This document shows positions 8,077 to 16,945 of a stretch of 64,000 nt of DNA, piece by piece. Numbering within the stretch: position 1 is the stretch's first letter; each line of letters begins with the position of its first letter. Position numbers and translations under genes: made by a program. The DNA lies in contig DYKB01000023.1 in the NCBI GenBank assembly GCA_020722815.1, forward strand, positions 27,009 through 91,008. Reading direction: 5' to 3'. This DNA is from Caldithrix sp. (lineage in GTDB: Bacteria; Zhuqueibacterota; Zhuqueibacteria; Thermofontimicrobiales; Sulfurfontimicrobiaceae). The notes beneath the pieces are model-generated. The model did not search any database and had not been told where the DNA came from. It saw nothing but the letters and a program-made list of their open reading frames with translations.

Positions 8077-9711
8077 TTAAATTTGTTCTTTACGTGAGAA
8101 TAATTTGGTGATTCGTTTTCCAAGTTCATCGATCAAAGAGGGCTTTTCGATGAAACCGGCAACGCCGCCTGTGGATTGAATTCGCCGACTGGCTTCAACT
8201 TCATCGTAACCACTAAACAGGATGACTTTTGCCGCTGGATTCATTTTATGAATTTCTTCCAGCACTTGTTCCCCATTCATGATAGGCATGCTCAGGTCAA
8301 GCAAAACGAGATCGATCTGATCATGCATCGTCTTATAAAATTGAAGCGCCTGCTCGCCGTCATCAGCCGTAAAAACGCTATAATTCAATTTTTGTAATAT
8401 TTTTTTAATGGTAATCTGAACAATCTCCTCGTCATCAGCTAGGAGAATCGTATTCACATCCTTCAATAGTCGCGAAAGCAATTCATCATCCGAAAAAGGA
8501 TGCGTTTTCGCCTCGGGTAAGTAAATTCTAACGCTGGTACCACGTTCCGGGTGGCTATCAACCTCAAAAAAACCGTCATTACTTTTCACGAAGTTATACG
8601 CAATCGGCAGAATTAAGCCCCGGCCGGGTTCCTTGGTTGTATAATAAGGTTCAAACATCCGTTGAACCTGTTCTTTATCCATTCCGCAACCTGTGTCATG
8701 TACTTCCAAAAATACAGAAGCCCCCGGTTTCGGCGCTAAAAAGCCTTTAAAATGACGACAGAAAGCATCATCAATATCAATTTTCCCGGAAGTAATGGTT
8801 ATTATCCCTTTATCGTTAGAAATTGACTCAACTGAATTCCGCGCCAGAATAAGGATAACCTGTTGAATTTGTTGAATATTACCATCCACCGCGAGAAGTT
8901 CTGGTGATAATTGATGATGGACCATGATATTCAGTGGAACATTATTCTTAAAAGTCACAATTGCTTTTTCAATAACACGATTTAGATTAAAGACTTTCTT
9001 GGGTACCTTTTCCGTCTGAGAAAACGCTAATAAATTCTGAACCAATTCAATACCCTTGCGCGTGTAAGTTTCAATGTTATCCAATAATTGACTAATTTGA
9101 CCCGATTGTGGATATTCAGCCTTGATCAATGAATTTGTCCCCAGAATCGTGCTAAGAATATTATTAAAATCATGTGCCACACCACGCGCCAGAACATGCA
9201 AACTATCCATTTTCTGATTACGAAATATTTGCTCAAGATAGCTTTCACGCTCAACTTCTGCAATTTTCTGATTGGTAATATCCAGCAAAATGCAGGCAAT
9301 CGCCGGGTGTCCATTATACTCAACAGCATCCGCAATTAAGCTAATCCAGAATCGCTTATCATTCTTTAGCAAATAAAATTCTCTGTTTGCCAAATTTGAA
9401 GTGGTCGCCAGATGGTAGATTTCTTCCTCAAAGGTTTTCACATTTGCGTTTCCATTCCCGGAAGAAGTTTCATCCGAAGTAATATCGGTCGCGGATAAAA
9501 TCTTTTCGCACCAGCTATTTTTATAAACCAATTCCCCGTTCTGAAAAATAAAAAGCCCAATATGCGTAATTTCGATTAACGACCTGAAAACAGTCAATTG
9601 TGAATGTTTCTGTTCCAGTATCTGGAACTTTTCCTGTAACTCAGTCAAGTCACTTACAGATAAATGTTTTTCAGTTGGGGAAAAAAATTTATTTTCTTTC
9701 AGTTCCTTCAT
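8077..9711 (-). CDS. Soluble PAS hybrid histidine kinase with C-terminal receiver domain
   Basis: 544 residues without membrane segments. A short coiled coil (about 15-45) leads to a PAS domain (about 40-165). A HisKA of the HDFNN type follows, with VAHDFNNILSTILG and His near 180. The HATPase has a clear G1 box, HDTGCGMD, then FEPYYTTKEPGRGL. The receiver (about 420-544) has ILLADDEE and LLDLSMPIMNG, with phospho-acceptor Asp near 472. The kinase probably senses a cytoplasmic cue and passes phosphate to its own receiver. The ATG at 9711 is preferred over an in-frame TTG 21 bases upstream. It heads the operon with the nucleoside phosphorylase and pyrE, an unusual pairing. Confidence 0.88.
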   Translation of the reverse strand: MKELKENKFFSPTEKHLSVSDLTELQEKFQILEQKHSQLTVFRSLIEITHIGLFIFQNGELVYKNSWCEKILSATDITSDETSSGNGNANVKTFEEEIYHLATTSNLANREFYLLKNDKRFWISLIADAVEYNGHPAIACILLDITNQKIAEVERESYLEQIFRNQKMDSLHVLARGVAHDFNNILSTILGTNSLIKAEYPQSGQISQLLDNIETYTRKGIELVQNLLAFSQTEKVPKKVFNLNRVIEKAIVTFKNNVPLNIMVHHQLSPELLAVDGNIQQIQQVILILARNSVESISNDKGIITITSGKIDIDDAFCRHFKGFLAPKPGASVFLEVHDTGCGMDKEQVQRMFEPYYTTKEPGRGLILPIAYNFVKSNDGFFEVDSHPERGTSVRIYLPEAKTHPFSDDELLSRLLKDVNTILLADDEEIVQITIKKILQKLNYSVFTADDGEQALQFYKTMHDQIDLVLLDLSMPIMNGEQVLEEIHKMNPAAKVILFSGYDEVEASRRIQSTGGVAGFIEKPSLIDELGKRITKLFSRKEQI

Positions 9712-10007
9712 AACGCTAAAAATACTTCCCAAAAATTATATTTCACATGAGGCTTGTTGGGAATTTATAATACTTCATCATGAATTTCATCAGTCAAAAA
9801 TAATTATTAATTCATCATTTTGGGTCAGGTAGAGCGTGGTACTAACTAATCGGTATAAAACAACAAGCAAACGATTCTATAACATTTTACAAAATATTAC
9901 TAAAATTGTCAATACTTTTTTCAAATAAAACCAAAATAAATTAAATTAAGCTAAAGAGGAGAGTGCAATTTTTATTGCCATTTTGACACATTTATTTCCA
10001 GCGTTCC
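9712..10007. other. Intergenic region upstream of the hybrid kinase operon
   Basis: About 300 AT-rich bases with no gene. It should contain the promoter of the minus-strand kinase operon, but I could not settle on a convincing -35/-10 pair. Confidence 0.4.
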
Positions 10008-10040
10008 GAAAAAAAAGCCACCTGAAAAAATTCAGATGGC
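10008..10040 (-). terminator. Rho-independent terminator of csrA
   Basis: On the minus strand the stem GCCATCTGAA/TTCAGGTGGC (10017-10040) is followed by eight T residues (10009-10016). It lies about 115 bases after the csrA stop and closes the structured region described next. Confidence 0.85.
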
Positions 10041-10150
10041 TTCATCTGTAAGTCCTCACCCCTGCATGAGGCCTTCGTTGTTACACACCCTAAAGTAACA
10101 ACGGATTTGCGGTTCAAATAGGCCGAGTTATAAAGCCAGGGTTCAAATCC
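10041..10150 (-). ncRNA. Candidate structured RNA between csrA and its terminator
   Basis: Three further hairpins are stacked between the csrA stop and the terminator. One has arms CGGATTTG (10102-10109) and CAAATCCG (10143-10150) with an inner GGC/GCC stem. The next has arms CGTTGTTAC and GTAACAACG (about 10076-10103, 9 bp). The third has arms CCTCA and TGAGG around 10053-10070. Such a dense series could be a structured 3' UTR, a small RNA released from the csrA transcript, or a regulatory element. I do not recognise a known riboswitch consensus or a tRNA in it. Confidence 0.4.
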
Positions 10151-10155
10151 GGCAA

Positions 10156-10386
10156 TTATTTTTTCTTGCCTAACTTTGTCAGGACATCTTCAGCGCCCTG
10201 GGCAGCTTGAGCAGCTTTTAAATTCTGCTCTTTGATTCGTTCATAAATTTCACCGCGATGAACGGGAATTTCAGTTGGCGCTTCAATACCTAACCGGACT
10301 TGATTTCCTTGAATATCAGTCACCATTACTTTAATGTTTTGACCGATAATTATACTCTCACCTATTCTCCTTGTTAAAACTAGCAT
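10156..10386 (-). CDS. csrA: Carbon storage regulator CsrA (translational repressor)
   Basis: 76 residues with the full CsrA signature. It opens [15 protein letters not shown], continues [16 protein letters not shown] and ends its core with [11 protein letters not shown], which carries the RNA-contacting V-H-R. The protein works as a dimer that binds A-x-G-G-A motifs in leader RNAs and blocks translation. Its start overlaps the end of fliW by 7 bases, so translation is probably coupled. FliW is the protein antagonist of CsrA in Bacillus and many other flagellated bacteria. The C-terminal 16 residues beyond the core are Ala/Gln/Lys-rich. Confidence 0.96.
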   Translation of the reverse strand: MLVLTRRIGESIIIGQNIKVMVTDIQGNQVRLGIEAPTEIPVHRGEIYERIKEQNLKAAQAAQGAEDVLTKLGKKK

Positions 10387-10856
10387 GTTAAATCTTCCTT
10401 GAAAAATTTTAATTCACTTTTAAAAAGATTATGTTTAGTTGAATAAGTATCGCCTGTCAAGGCAATTTGTTTTCCAACATTTGTGCTGGAATTGACATAG
10501 ATGGGACCACTTAAATTTACGGTAATTTCATCCGGCATTTCCGCCAATGTAATTATTGAGTAAATTTTAGTTACATCTGATTCTGAAATTTTTAAATCTT
10601 TTAAATCGGTTTTTGAGATATTGGGGGCATAATCCGGGAAAAATAGAAGCGGTTCAACCACCAGTAGCATAAAATTAGGTTCTTCTGCCGCGATGAACCA
10701 TTTAAATGGTCGATACGCTTCCTCCTCCCAAACTATAAATTCCTTATATTTCTCAAAGCCCAGGAGACCGTTTGGTATCCGGATGAGATTTTTCTCATCA
10801 AAATAAATCTCTCCTCTTTTTGTTACGAGAATCCGTTGGTCATAGTCTGATTTCAT
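10380..10856 (-). CDS. fliW: Flagellar assembly factor FliW
   Basis: 158 residues from the ATG at 10856, preceded by AGGAAG and AAGGA. A longer open frame reaches 11060, but its extra residues are basic and unlike FliW. Conserved features are [21 protein letters not shown], the [20 protein letters not shown] segment, and the C-terminal [18 protein letters not shown]. FliW binds flagellin and CsrA in turn, linking flagellin level to CsrA activity. No flagellar structural genes lie in this window, so flagellin is presumably encoded elsewhere. Confidence 0.92.
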   Translation of the reverse strand: MKSDYDQRILVTKRGEIYFDEKNLIRIPNGLLGFEKYKEFIVWEEEAYRPFKWFIAAEEPNFMLLVVEPLLFFPDYAPNISKTDLKDLKISESDVTKIYSIITLAEMPDEITVNLSGPIYVNSSTNVGKQIALTGDTYSTKHNLFKSELKFFKEDLTC

Positions 10857-12005
10857 TTCCTTATACTTCCTATCCCAATAACCTGCCTTATTATTCCTTT
10901 TCCCTCCTCCATTACCATAGAGGATATTTTCCGTTAATTTCTGTAATCTCGTTTCAAATTTACTTTTTTGCATCCTTGTAAATATGCTAAATCTTAGTCT
11001 CATCTCTCCGGTCTGGATAAAATTTTTGCTTCCCTCCACAAGCTGAATCGTTCCACCCACTTCACACTTGTTTCACTTCCGGTAAACCAGACGCGGATTT
11101 AATTTTTCGAATCACCTCCCTCATCTTTTTGTGATCGTTTTTTCTCCCCGTAAATTCGGTACCTGAAAATTTCAGAAAAAAATTTTTATTCCCCCGTATA
11201 TAATTTGGACTAATTTTTTATTATTTTTTTGAAACTTTATCCTGAAATTAGTCGTTAAAAGGGTCATTTTTCTGGATGGAATATTCTCATTTCGAAAATC
11301 AAAACCCAGAAAATTGTCTATAACTTTTAAATATTTAACAGGTTATAGACCTCAAAAAATTAATAAAGCTATAAAGTCAGAATACTCTTTTACATAAGTT
11401 TTATTATACTACATGATATATAAAAAGGATTCATTTTTATTACAAAAAGTTTAAAAAATTTGATTTAATATAACAATTGTCAAAATCAAATGCTCATAAA
11501 TCGTTTTACCAAACTTAAGCTGAACGAAATTTACACATGTTAGATCTTAAATTTTTAAATAAATCTCTCTTTTCATTCCGCTAAAGTTACCGACTTTTCA
11601 GGGTAACTCCGATAATTCATGAGTTCTCAGATGCGAAAAAGTGTTCGTGTAAAAAGCCGGTGCGAAACCTTCGCGGTTTTCGTACTGCAATCCCGATATT
11701 ATATGGAACATCAGGAGTTGTACGAAAAAAGCCTCACAGGTCTGAGTTATATCCGATATTACTGAACAGAATGCATGACCCAATTTTTCATCTATTGAAA
11801 TGATAAGGAATACATCCCTGCTTCCCATGAATTATACAATATAATTACGCCTGATAACACTTATCAAAAAAATCGACTTATATTTAATTACGTCTATAAA
11901 TTCATAATTTTCAATAAATTATAATTAAGTTCTTATTTTAAAAAAATATAAACTTTCATTCAAAATCACAATGATTATAAAACACATCAGAAAGTTGAAG
12001 GAAAA
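10857..12005. other. Long AT-rich intergenic region between divergent fliW-csrA and yitT-like genes
   Basis: About 1.15 kb with no supported gene. Most is very AT-rich. The part at about 11585-11825 is clearly less AT-rich and holds a 76-codon minus-strand frame without a ribosome binding site; it may be a decayed gene. The divergent flanking genes mean at least two promoters lie here. A perfect inverted repeat is listed separately. Confidence 0.5.
11316..11350. promoter_or_regulatory. Perfect 9-bp inverted repeat, possible operator or hairpin
   Basis: GTCTATAAC (11316-11324) and GTTATAGAC (11342-11350) are exact inverted copies separated by 17 AT-rich bases. It sits in the divergent intergenic region. 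It may be a regulator site, or simply a hairpin. No partner protein can be named. Confidence 0.35.
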
Positions 12006-12869
12006 ATGGCAATAAAACAAAAGATAAAAAAAATAGTAGTCGAATATCTGGTGATTATGTTCGGTGCCATATTAACCGCACTGGCACTTATTCTCTTTTT
12101 AGTTCCCGCTAAAATTGCTCCTGGTGGCGTCAGTGGATTGGGAATGATATTTTATCATCTCTTTGATTTGCCAGTTGGCTGGACCATGCTGGCATTCAAT
12201 ATTCCGCTGTTCATTCTGGGATTAAAGGTATTGGGAAAGCAGTTTGGTGCCCGAACGGTTTTTGCCTTTACAGTGGTCTCGATTAGCTATGAATTTTTTG
12301 ACCAGATTTTAAAATTAGCGGCAGCTACAAATGATCAATTATTATCAGCGGTATTTGGCGGGATTGTGCTGGGAATTGGACTGGGAATCGTTTTTCGCGC
12401 CAAGGGAACAACAGGGGGGTCGGATATTTTAGGCCAGATTATCCATAAATTCAGCAACACCTCGGTAGGAATTGGTATTTTAATTGTCGATTTTTTTGTC
12501 ATTAGCTTCGCCGGATTGGCATTTCACGATGTTACTTTGGCACTCTATGGCTTCATCAGTTTGTATGCTTCAAGTAAAATTATCGACATTGTGATGGATG
12601 GTTTCGATTATGCCCGTTCGTTGTATATTATTTCAGACAAACAGCGTGAAATTATTGAAGTTATTACCGAGGATATGCAACGAGGCGGGACTTTGATCAA
12701 GGGAACTGGATTTTATACCAAACATGAACGGAATATCCTCTTTACAGTGGTCACCCGAAAAGAGGTTGCTACAATCCGCCAAATCGTAAAAGAGATCGAT
12801 CCCAAAGCTTTTATAATTATATCAAATGTTCATGAAGTTCTTGGCGAAGGTTTTCGCGCGCGCACGTAA
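12006..12869 (+). CDS. YitT family membrane protein (DUF161 + DUF2179)
   Basis: 287 residues. Five or six hydrophobic segments fill residues 12-200, with the family motifs LVPAKIAPGGVSGLGMI near the N-terminus and AKGTTGGSDILGQI in the middle. A soluble DUF2179 domain ends the protein (about 225-283), with RGGTLIKGTGFYT and R-x-E-V-A-T-I-R-Q-I. The ATG follows GAAGGA at a 5-base spacing. YitT proteins are inner-membrane proteins of unproved transport function. It stands alone, convergent with the SUMF1 gene. Confidence 0.9.
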   Translation: MAIKQKIKKIVVEYLVIMFGAILTALALILFLVPAKIAPGGVSGLGMIFYHLFDLPVGWTMLAFNIPLFILGLKVLGKQFGARTVFAFTVVSISYEFFDQILKLAAATNDQLLSAVFGGIVLGIGLGIVFRAKGTTGGSDILGQIIHKFSNTSVGIGILIVDFFVISFAGLAFHDVTLALYGFISLYASSKIIDIVMDGFDYARSLYIISDKQREIIEVITEDMQRGGTLIKGTGFYTKHERNILFTVVTRKEVATIRQIVKEIDPKAFIIISNVHEVLGEGFRART

Positions 12870-12891
12870 ATGAACGTTTCAATTCTGCCAA

Positions 12892-13578
12892 TCACAACGA
12901 TTTGGCACAACGAAAACCAATATTATCCGCACTCAATTGCGGATCACAAAAACCATAGGTTTCAGGCCGTAAATCATCAATCGGACTATTCCAGGCACCA
13001 CCCTTTAATATCTTTTGAGGGGTGGTGATTAAACTATTCGGATTCTCCGGCTTAATCCGCCGCCAGTCGCGAAAAGTATAAAAATCCGCACACCATTCCC
13101 AGACATTTCCCAAAAGGTGATAGAAACCATTGGAATCCGGCGTACCGGAATTTACCGCCTGAAAAGTCCTCGTTACTTCGCCCGGATAGCTTTGATCTGC
13201 CACAAATTCCCATTCAGTTGCTGTCGGTAGCCGTTTCCCAAGCCAGCGGGCATAAGCGTCAGCGCCATACCAGGTTATATATGTAACTGGAAAATCCTCA
13301 AAGCCGGCTTCCACGTAAAATTTAAGTCCCCGCCGGACAATATGACAATTGGGAACGTTCAGATGAATGAGAACGGTTGTCCGCCCCGAACGAATCGTCC
13401 GTCGCACGTTTAAATATTGCACAAATTCTTTATTTGAAACAGGATATGGATCGAGGTAAAAATCCATCACCGAAATTTGTTGATGACGCTCCGGCTTAAA
13501 AATAGAAAGCGGGACCTGAGTTGGATAAATCTCCGGAACGCCACTTCTGGTAAAGGAACCACCTTTTACATAAATCAT
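12892..13578 (-). CDS. SUMF1/formylglycine-generating-enzyme-fold protein without the catalytic cysteine pair
   Basis: 228 residues of the C-type-lectin-like SUMF1 fold. The family pattern is clear: FYLDPYPVSNKEFVQYL, FPVTYITWYGADAYARWLGKRLPTATEWE, a GNVWEWCADFY motif, KGGAWNSP and the final GFRCAKS. True formylglycine-generating enzymes have two cysteines shortly after the G-G-S/A-W segment. Here that stretch has a single Cys (TYGFCDP), so sulfatase maturation is unlikely. The next gene upstream, of unknown function, is only 31 bases away and the two probably form an operon. A binding or structural role, as in many stand-alone SUMF1 proteins, is more likely. Confidence 0.8.
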   Translation of the reverse strand: MIYVKGGSFTRSGVPEIYPTQVPLSIFKPERHQQISVMDFYLDPYPVSNKEFVQYLNVRRTIRSGRTTVLIHLNVPNCHIVRRGLKFYVEAGFEDFPVTYITWYGADAYARWLGKRLPTATEWEFVADQSYPGEVTRTFQAVNSGTPDSNGFYHLLGNVWEWCADFYTFRDWRRIKPENPNSLITTPQKILKGGAWNSPIDDLRPETYGFCDPQLSADNIGFRCAKSL

Positions 13579-13609
13579 AGTTTAATTTCCACCAATATTT
13601 AATCATTTT

Positions 13610-15352
13610 TTACGTTAAACTTTCACGTCGCGGTTTAATGCCCAGATCAAGATAAAATTCATTCATCCCCGGGACAACTGAAATTATGGCGATCGCATGC
13701 AACTCGCGTTGCAGCCGATCTTGGATCAAAGTAAATTGATTAAAATTATGCTTTAATGAAAACTGGATATCCTCAGGTGTAGCCGGGAGTGACCATAATG
13801 CAATTGGGAAAAAATTTTCCTTTTCTTCTGTATAAATTTTTAAAGTATAACGAACGGTTGTTTCAAGATTCTGGAATAGCACCACCTTTTGCCGAGAAAT
13901 ATTCTTCTCTGGCAGCGGATGGTCTAAATCTGACTTTTCGGGATTATGATAATTAAAAAAATAAAATGGAGTCAGCTCATTCCGTCGAAAACAAAAACGA
14001 CATTCGTTATTCTCAAAATAGATGACATCGTGGATTGCCATCGTTTTTTGTTTGGAATTTACACGAAATCCCGTCGCACGAACCGGGCTTTCCAGAAATG
14101 TGTCCTGCAGAAAAAATGCTTTTTCCGGCGTTTTTAAAAATTTACGCTGAATAAATTTAGCAATTTCCAATTTTTGTGCAAAAACAAGCTGGTCCCGGCG
14201 GGCATATTTGATGATCTTTTGAAAAATACGTAAATTCATGCGCACCACCTCCGGAATATAATTGTCCTGAAAATCAATGGTGAGAAAATTGGGTGTCCGT
14301 TGGTCCCGATTTCGAATTAAATTATCCAGAAAATCAAAAAGCGGCTCCATATTCTCGCCACTGGCATATCCATTTCGTTGTGAGATGGCCGGACTGAGTT
14401 GATAGGCACCATATTCCCGCGTGAATAAGGGATGTGAAGTGACTGGTATGCCAATAAGAGCTGATTTCTGTGAAGCTGAAACTCTTAATTCGTCATTATT
14501 TATAAAGAAGGGATAGATTGGCATGCCATTAAAATTATTTTTCAAAGCTGTATCAAAAATTTCGATATCAGGGAAAAAGCCCGAGAGTGCAATAATTCCG
14601 GCAGCGATAGCGGCCAATGGAAGCTGCGGCGGAAAAATATCAAAACTCATGATAAGCGGTCGTGGATATTGCAATTCATTTTCCCAAAAATCCTGAACAC
14701 GCGATAATTTTGCAGCCAATCCATCAAGTTGTGCTGAATTTAAAGCATTTGCAGTAAATTCAGGTCGATCCAGCGTTTGCAGGCTTAATAATGGATAGAT
14801 ACTATCTCCATATTTGTGCTGATAATATCGATAAATCCGATGTCCCATCCAATTTGGATTAATTAAAATTTTATTAAAGGCTGGATTAAAAGGCAATTCA
14901 TAATCGGCGGGAATAAAATTCCGATGATAAAAATTACCATAATTTGCCAGTGGCAGATCCAGACAATGCCGGAATGTTAAAATCGTGGATTTTTCATCGA
15001 TAACGGCAAAATAGCGCGTATATGGATTAATCGGATCACGTGTGCCATTGGAAAATTTTAATAAGTAGTTACCAACAGCCTGAGGCAGATAATCAAACAA
15101 CGCCTCCCAGACATCATCTTTTTTTTCCCACTTTAAACTCACTTCCGTCTGGTTTTTATAAACGAATTTTAAATAATGATTAAAAACAAGGATGCGATCG
15201 GGGGGTCGCTTTTCCTGGAGACAGGTAATCCGGACTTTAAGTGGTTCTCCAGGACTTAATAATTGATTTTCCAGATTAATTGATGTTTTAAATGGTACGA
15301 TAAGCTCCTTGCGTTTAGGTAAACGAAAAGGAGACGCTGGAAAAAAACGCAT
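13610..15352 (-). CDS. Uncharacterised 580-residue protein paired with the SUMF1-fold protein
   Basis: I do not recognise a family. The ATG at 15352 has GAGGAG 7-8 bases upstream, which excludes the longer TTG-initiated frame. There is no signal peptide or membrane helix. The N-terminal 150 residues look like a beta-sandwich (LSPGEPLKVRITCL, VSLKWEKKDDVWEALFDY). The middle (180-430) is alpha/beta, with RPLIMSFDIFPPQ, AALIGIPVTSHPLF-like strands and TIDFQDNYIPEVVRMNL; that order hints at a TIM-barrel or deacetylase-like domain. The C-terminal 130 residues return to beta strands, as in glycoside-hydrolase 57/38 relatives. That resemblance is only a hint. It is translated 31 bases ahead of the SUMF1 gene. 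Confidence 0.7.
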   Translation of the reverse strand: MRFFPASPFRLPKRKELIVPFKTSINLENQLLSPGEPLKVRITCLQEKRPPDRILVFNHYLKFVYKNQTEVSLKWEKKDDVWEALFDYLPQAVGNYLLKFSNGTRDPINPYTRYFAVIDEKSTILTFRHCLDLPLANYGNFYHRNFIPADYELPFNPAFNKILINPNWMGHRIYRYYQHKYGDSIYPLLSLQTLDRPEFTANALNSAQLDGLAAKLSRVQDFWENELQYPRPLIMSFDIFPPQLPLAAIAAGIIALSGFFPDIEIFDTALKNNFNGMPIYPFFINNDELRVSASQKSALIGIPVTSHPLFTREYGAYQLSPAISQRNGYASGENMEPLFDFLDNLIRNRDQRTPNFLTIDFQDNYIPEVVRMNLRIFQKIIKYARRDQLVFAQKLEIAKFIQRKFLKTPEKAFFLQDTFLESPVRATGFRVNSKQKTMAIHDVIYFENNECRFCFRRNELTPFYFFNYHNPEKSDLDHPLPEKNISRQKVVLFQNLETTVRYTLKIYTEEKENFFPIALWSLPATPEDIQFSLKHNFNQFTLIQDRLQRELHAIAIISVVPGMNEFYLDLGIKPRRESLT

Positions 15353-16270
15353 AATTTTTCTCCTCAACCCGGTTCGCAATCAATGCTCAACAGGGATTTT
15401 GATAAATTCTGACGTAGATAATGAATTCAAAATAGAACCTATTTCAGTTCGGTATTAAATTCAGTCATATATAAGCATTATAAAAACAATAAGTTCACGT
15501 TATAGCAAATAGACATATTTTTTTAACTCGTTTTGATTGATATGAAAAAAATGACAACAATAAAATATAATCAGAAAATTTTGAATTGTCAATAATAAAC
15601 CCAAAAAAATTGTAAAAGTCAATTCAATGGCAGAAATAAAAAAATGATATAGCTGTTTTACCGGGGCCAAAAGTGCATAATGAAGCAGACTGTCTGGTAT
15701 GGTTATCGAATTACGAGGATAACTATATGAATTTAAACAAGTTGTAATTGAATTGCCACGGGCTTTAAAGGCTGTCCGTGAACTGTAAGATTGGCCTATA
15801 CTAACTTTGTGAAGGTTAGAAATAAAGTATTACCTAAAATTCTAAAATGGAAATTTATGAGGTTATGAATCAATTAGTGCCCCCTCCTGCCTCCCCCAAA
15901 TTCCAAAAAACGGAATTTGGGGGAGAGGAAGCCCGGTTCTCTCCCCCATTTTCGTTTTTTGAAAATGGGGGAAATACAGAGGGGGTCAATTTGCTATTTG
16001 AAACGAATTCACCCCCAAAAAAACATTTCATTTTAGAATTTCAGGTATTAATCAATATATAAGTCTCGCTTACAACTTCAAAAACCTTTGCAAGGTTAGC
16101 TCGCGGACACGCACTAAAGCTCGTGGCAATTCATTTGTTTTTTAATCATTTAAAACATTGACCTTACGCAATGGACTGCATAAAATGATGACAACCGATA
16201 TAGATAGCATGCTGTTTAATGATAAATTTTTAACTTGAACTGGATATTATTTCATCAATTTGAGTTAAAC
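15353..16270. other. Intergenic region holding a family A dispersed repeat
   Basis: About 0.9 kb between divergent genes. The outer parts are AT-rich and show no gene; 15833-16045 is a palindrome-ended repeat. A 71-codon frame inside the repeat is not a gene, because it consists of the repeat arms themselves. Related words such as GAGGTTATGAATCAAT recur in the other copies. Confidence 0.6.
15833..16045 (+). mobile_element. Family A MITE-like repeat, complete copy (about 213 bp)
   Basis: The ends are CCTAAAATTCTAAAATGGAA and its near inverted copy TTTCATTTTAGAATTTCAGG. Inside lie two further palindromes: CCCCCAAATTCC/GGAATTTGGGGG around a CAAAAAACG-type centre, and CCCCCATTTTC/GAAAATGGGGG. 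Neither strand encodes a protein. Terminal inverted repeats, constant length and several copies in one window are typical of a non-autonomous transposable element. The copy at 38888-39099 has the same structure in the opposite orientation. Confidence 0.75.
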
Positions 16271-16930
16271 ATGGAATACAATTTTTATAAATTTTACCCA
16301 ATCGAAAGAAGTTTTTTTATTATGCCCTGGTTATTAGTCTTGAAAATCGTCCTCATCGCTTTAATTGCTTTGAGATTTCATTTCACAATTACTGCAAACC
16401 GAAAATTCAATCAAATTCGACGACAACGGCCGATAATTCTCAAAGCTGGCTTCTGGGCGAATTTTTTTCCCGAACTCATCAGCCAACTTACCATTTTTTT
16501 GACCAGTTTGAGCTTCTTTGAGATTGGCGCGCTTGGAATTACAGCAAAATGGCAATTCATCCCGCGTCTGAGTGGTATTCTCATCTTCATTATTGGCTGG
16601 GGAATTGAATTTCAGGCCATAAAAACACTGAAATATAACTATTCACCTGATCTGCATATTCGAAAAGGGCAGGAATTAATTAGAGAGGGCATATATCGAT
16701 TCACACGTCATCCATACTATCTGGGAACAATATTTTGTCAAATCGGAATGGCTTTGGCTTTGCTGTCATATCCGGGCATTAGCCTGACTTTTGCGGCACT
16801 GATCCCGGCCTTATCGTATCGGATCCGCGTCGAAGAAAAATTATTAAGTCGATACTTCCAAACGGAGTACAAAATTTTTCAGGATTGTACTGGAAGACTT
16901 TTACCCAGATTATCGAATTCACATCAATAA
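16271..16930 (+). CDS. ICMT/PEMT-type membrane methyltransferase
   Basis: About 219 residues with four or five hydrophobic segments. The C-terminal half carries the isoprenylcysteine/phospholipid methyltransferase signature: GIYRFTRHPYYLGTIFCQIGMAL, then YRIRVEEKLLSRYF and EYKIFQ. The R-H-P-x-Y and the downstream R-x-x-x-E-E form the SAM-binding end of these integral membrane enzymes. The start is uncertain. A TTG at 16235, the ATG at 16271 and an ATG at 16322 (MPWLLVLK) are all in frame and none has a strong ribosome binding site. The substrate is probably a lipid or a small molecule. It converges on the saccharopine-dehydrogenase-family gene. Confidence 0.8.
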   Translation: MEYNFYKFYPIERSFFIMPWLLVLKIVLIALIALRFHFTITANRKFNQIRRQRPIILKAGFWANFFPELISQLTIFLTSLSFFEIGALGITAKWQFIPRLSGILIFIIGWGIEFQAIKTLKYNYSPDLHIRKGQELIREGIYRFTRHPYYLGTIFCQIGMALALLSYPGISLTFAALIPALSYRIRVEEKLLSRYFQTEYKIFQDCTGRLLPRLSNSHQ

Positions 16931-16945
16931 TAAGGATTCAATTGA

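Noticed and set aside
10017..10150. c-di-GMP (GEMM) or fluoride riboswitch
   Set aside because: Conserved core words of those riboswitches are absent, and the position after csrA rather than in a leader is wrong.
10100..10155. GGTTCAAATCC-like words suggesting a tRNA T-arm
   Set aside because: The bases on either side do not form the 5-bp T-stem, and no acceptor, D or anticodon arm can be drawn.
11598..11828. 76-codon minus-strand frame in the fliW-yitT gap
   Set aside because: No SD, no family resemblance and no neighbour; kept only as possible decayed DNA.
12892..13578. True formylglycine-generating enzyme
   Set aside because: The two catalytic cysteines expected after the G-G-A-W segment are not present.
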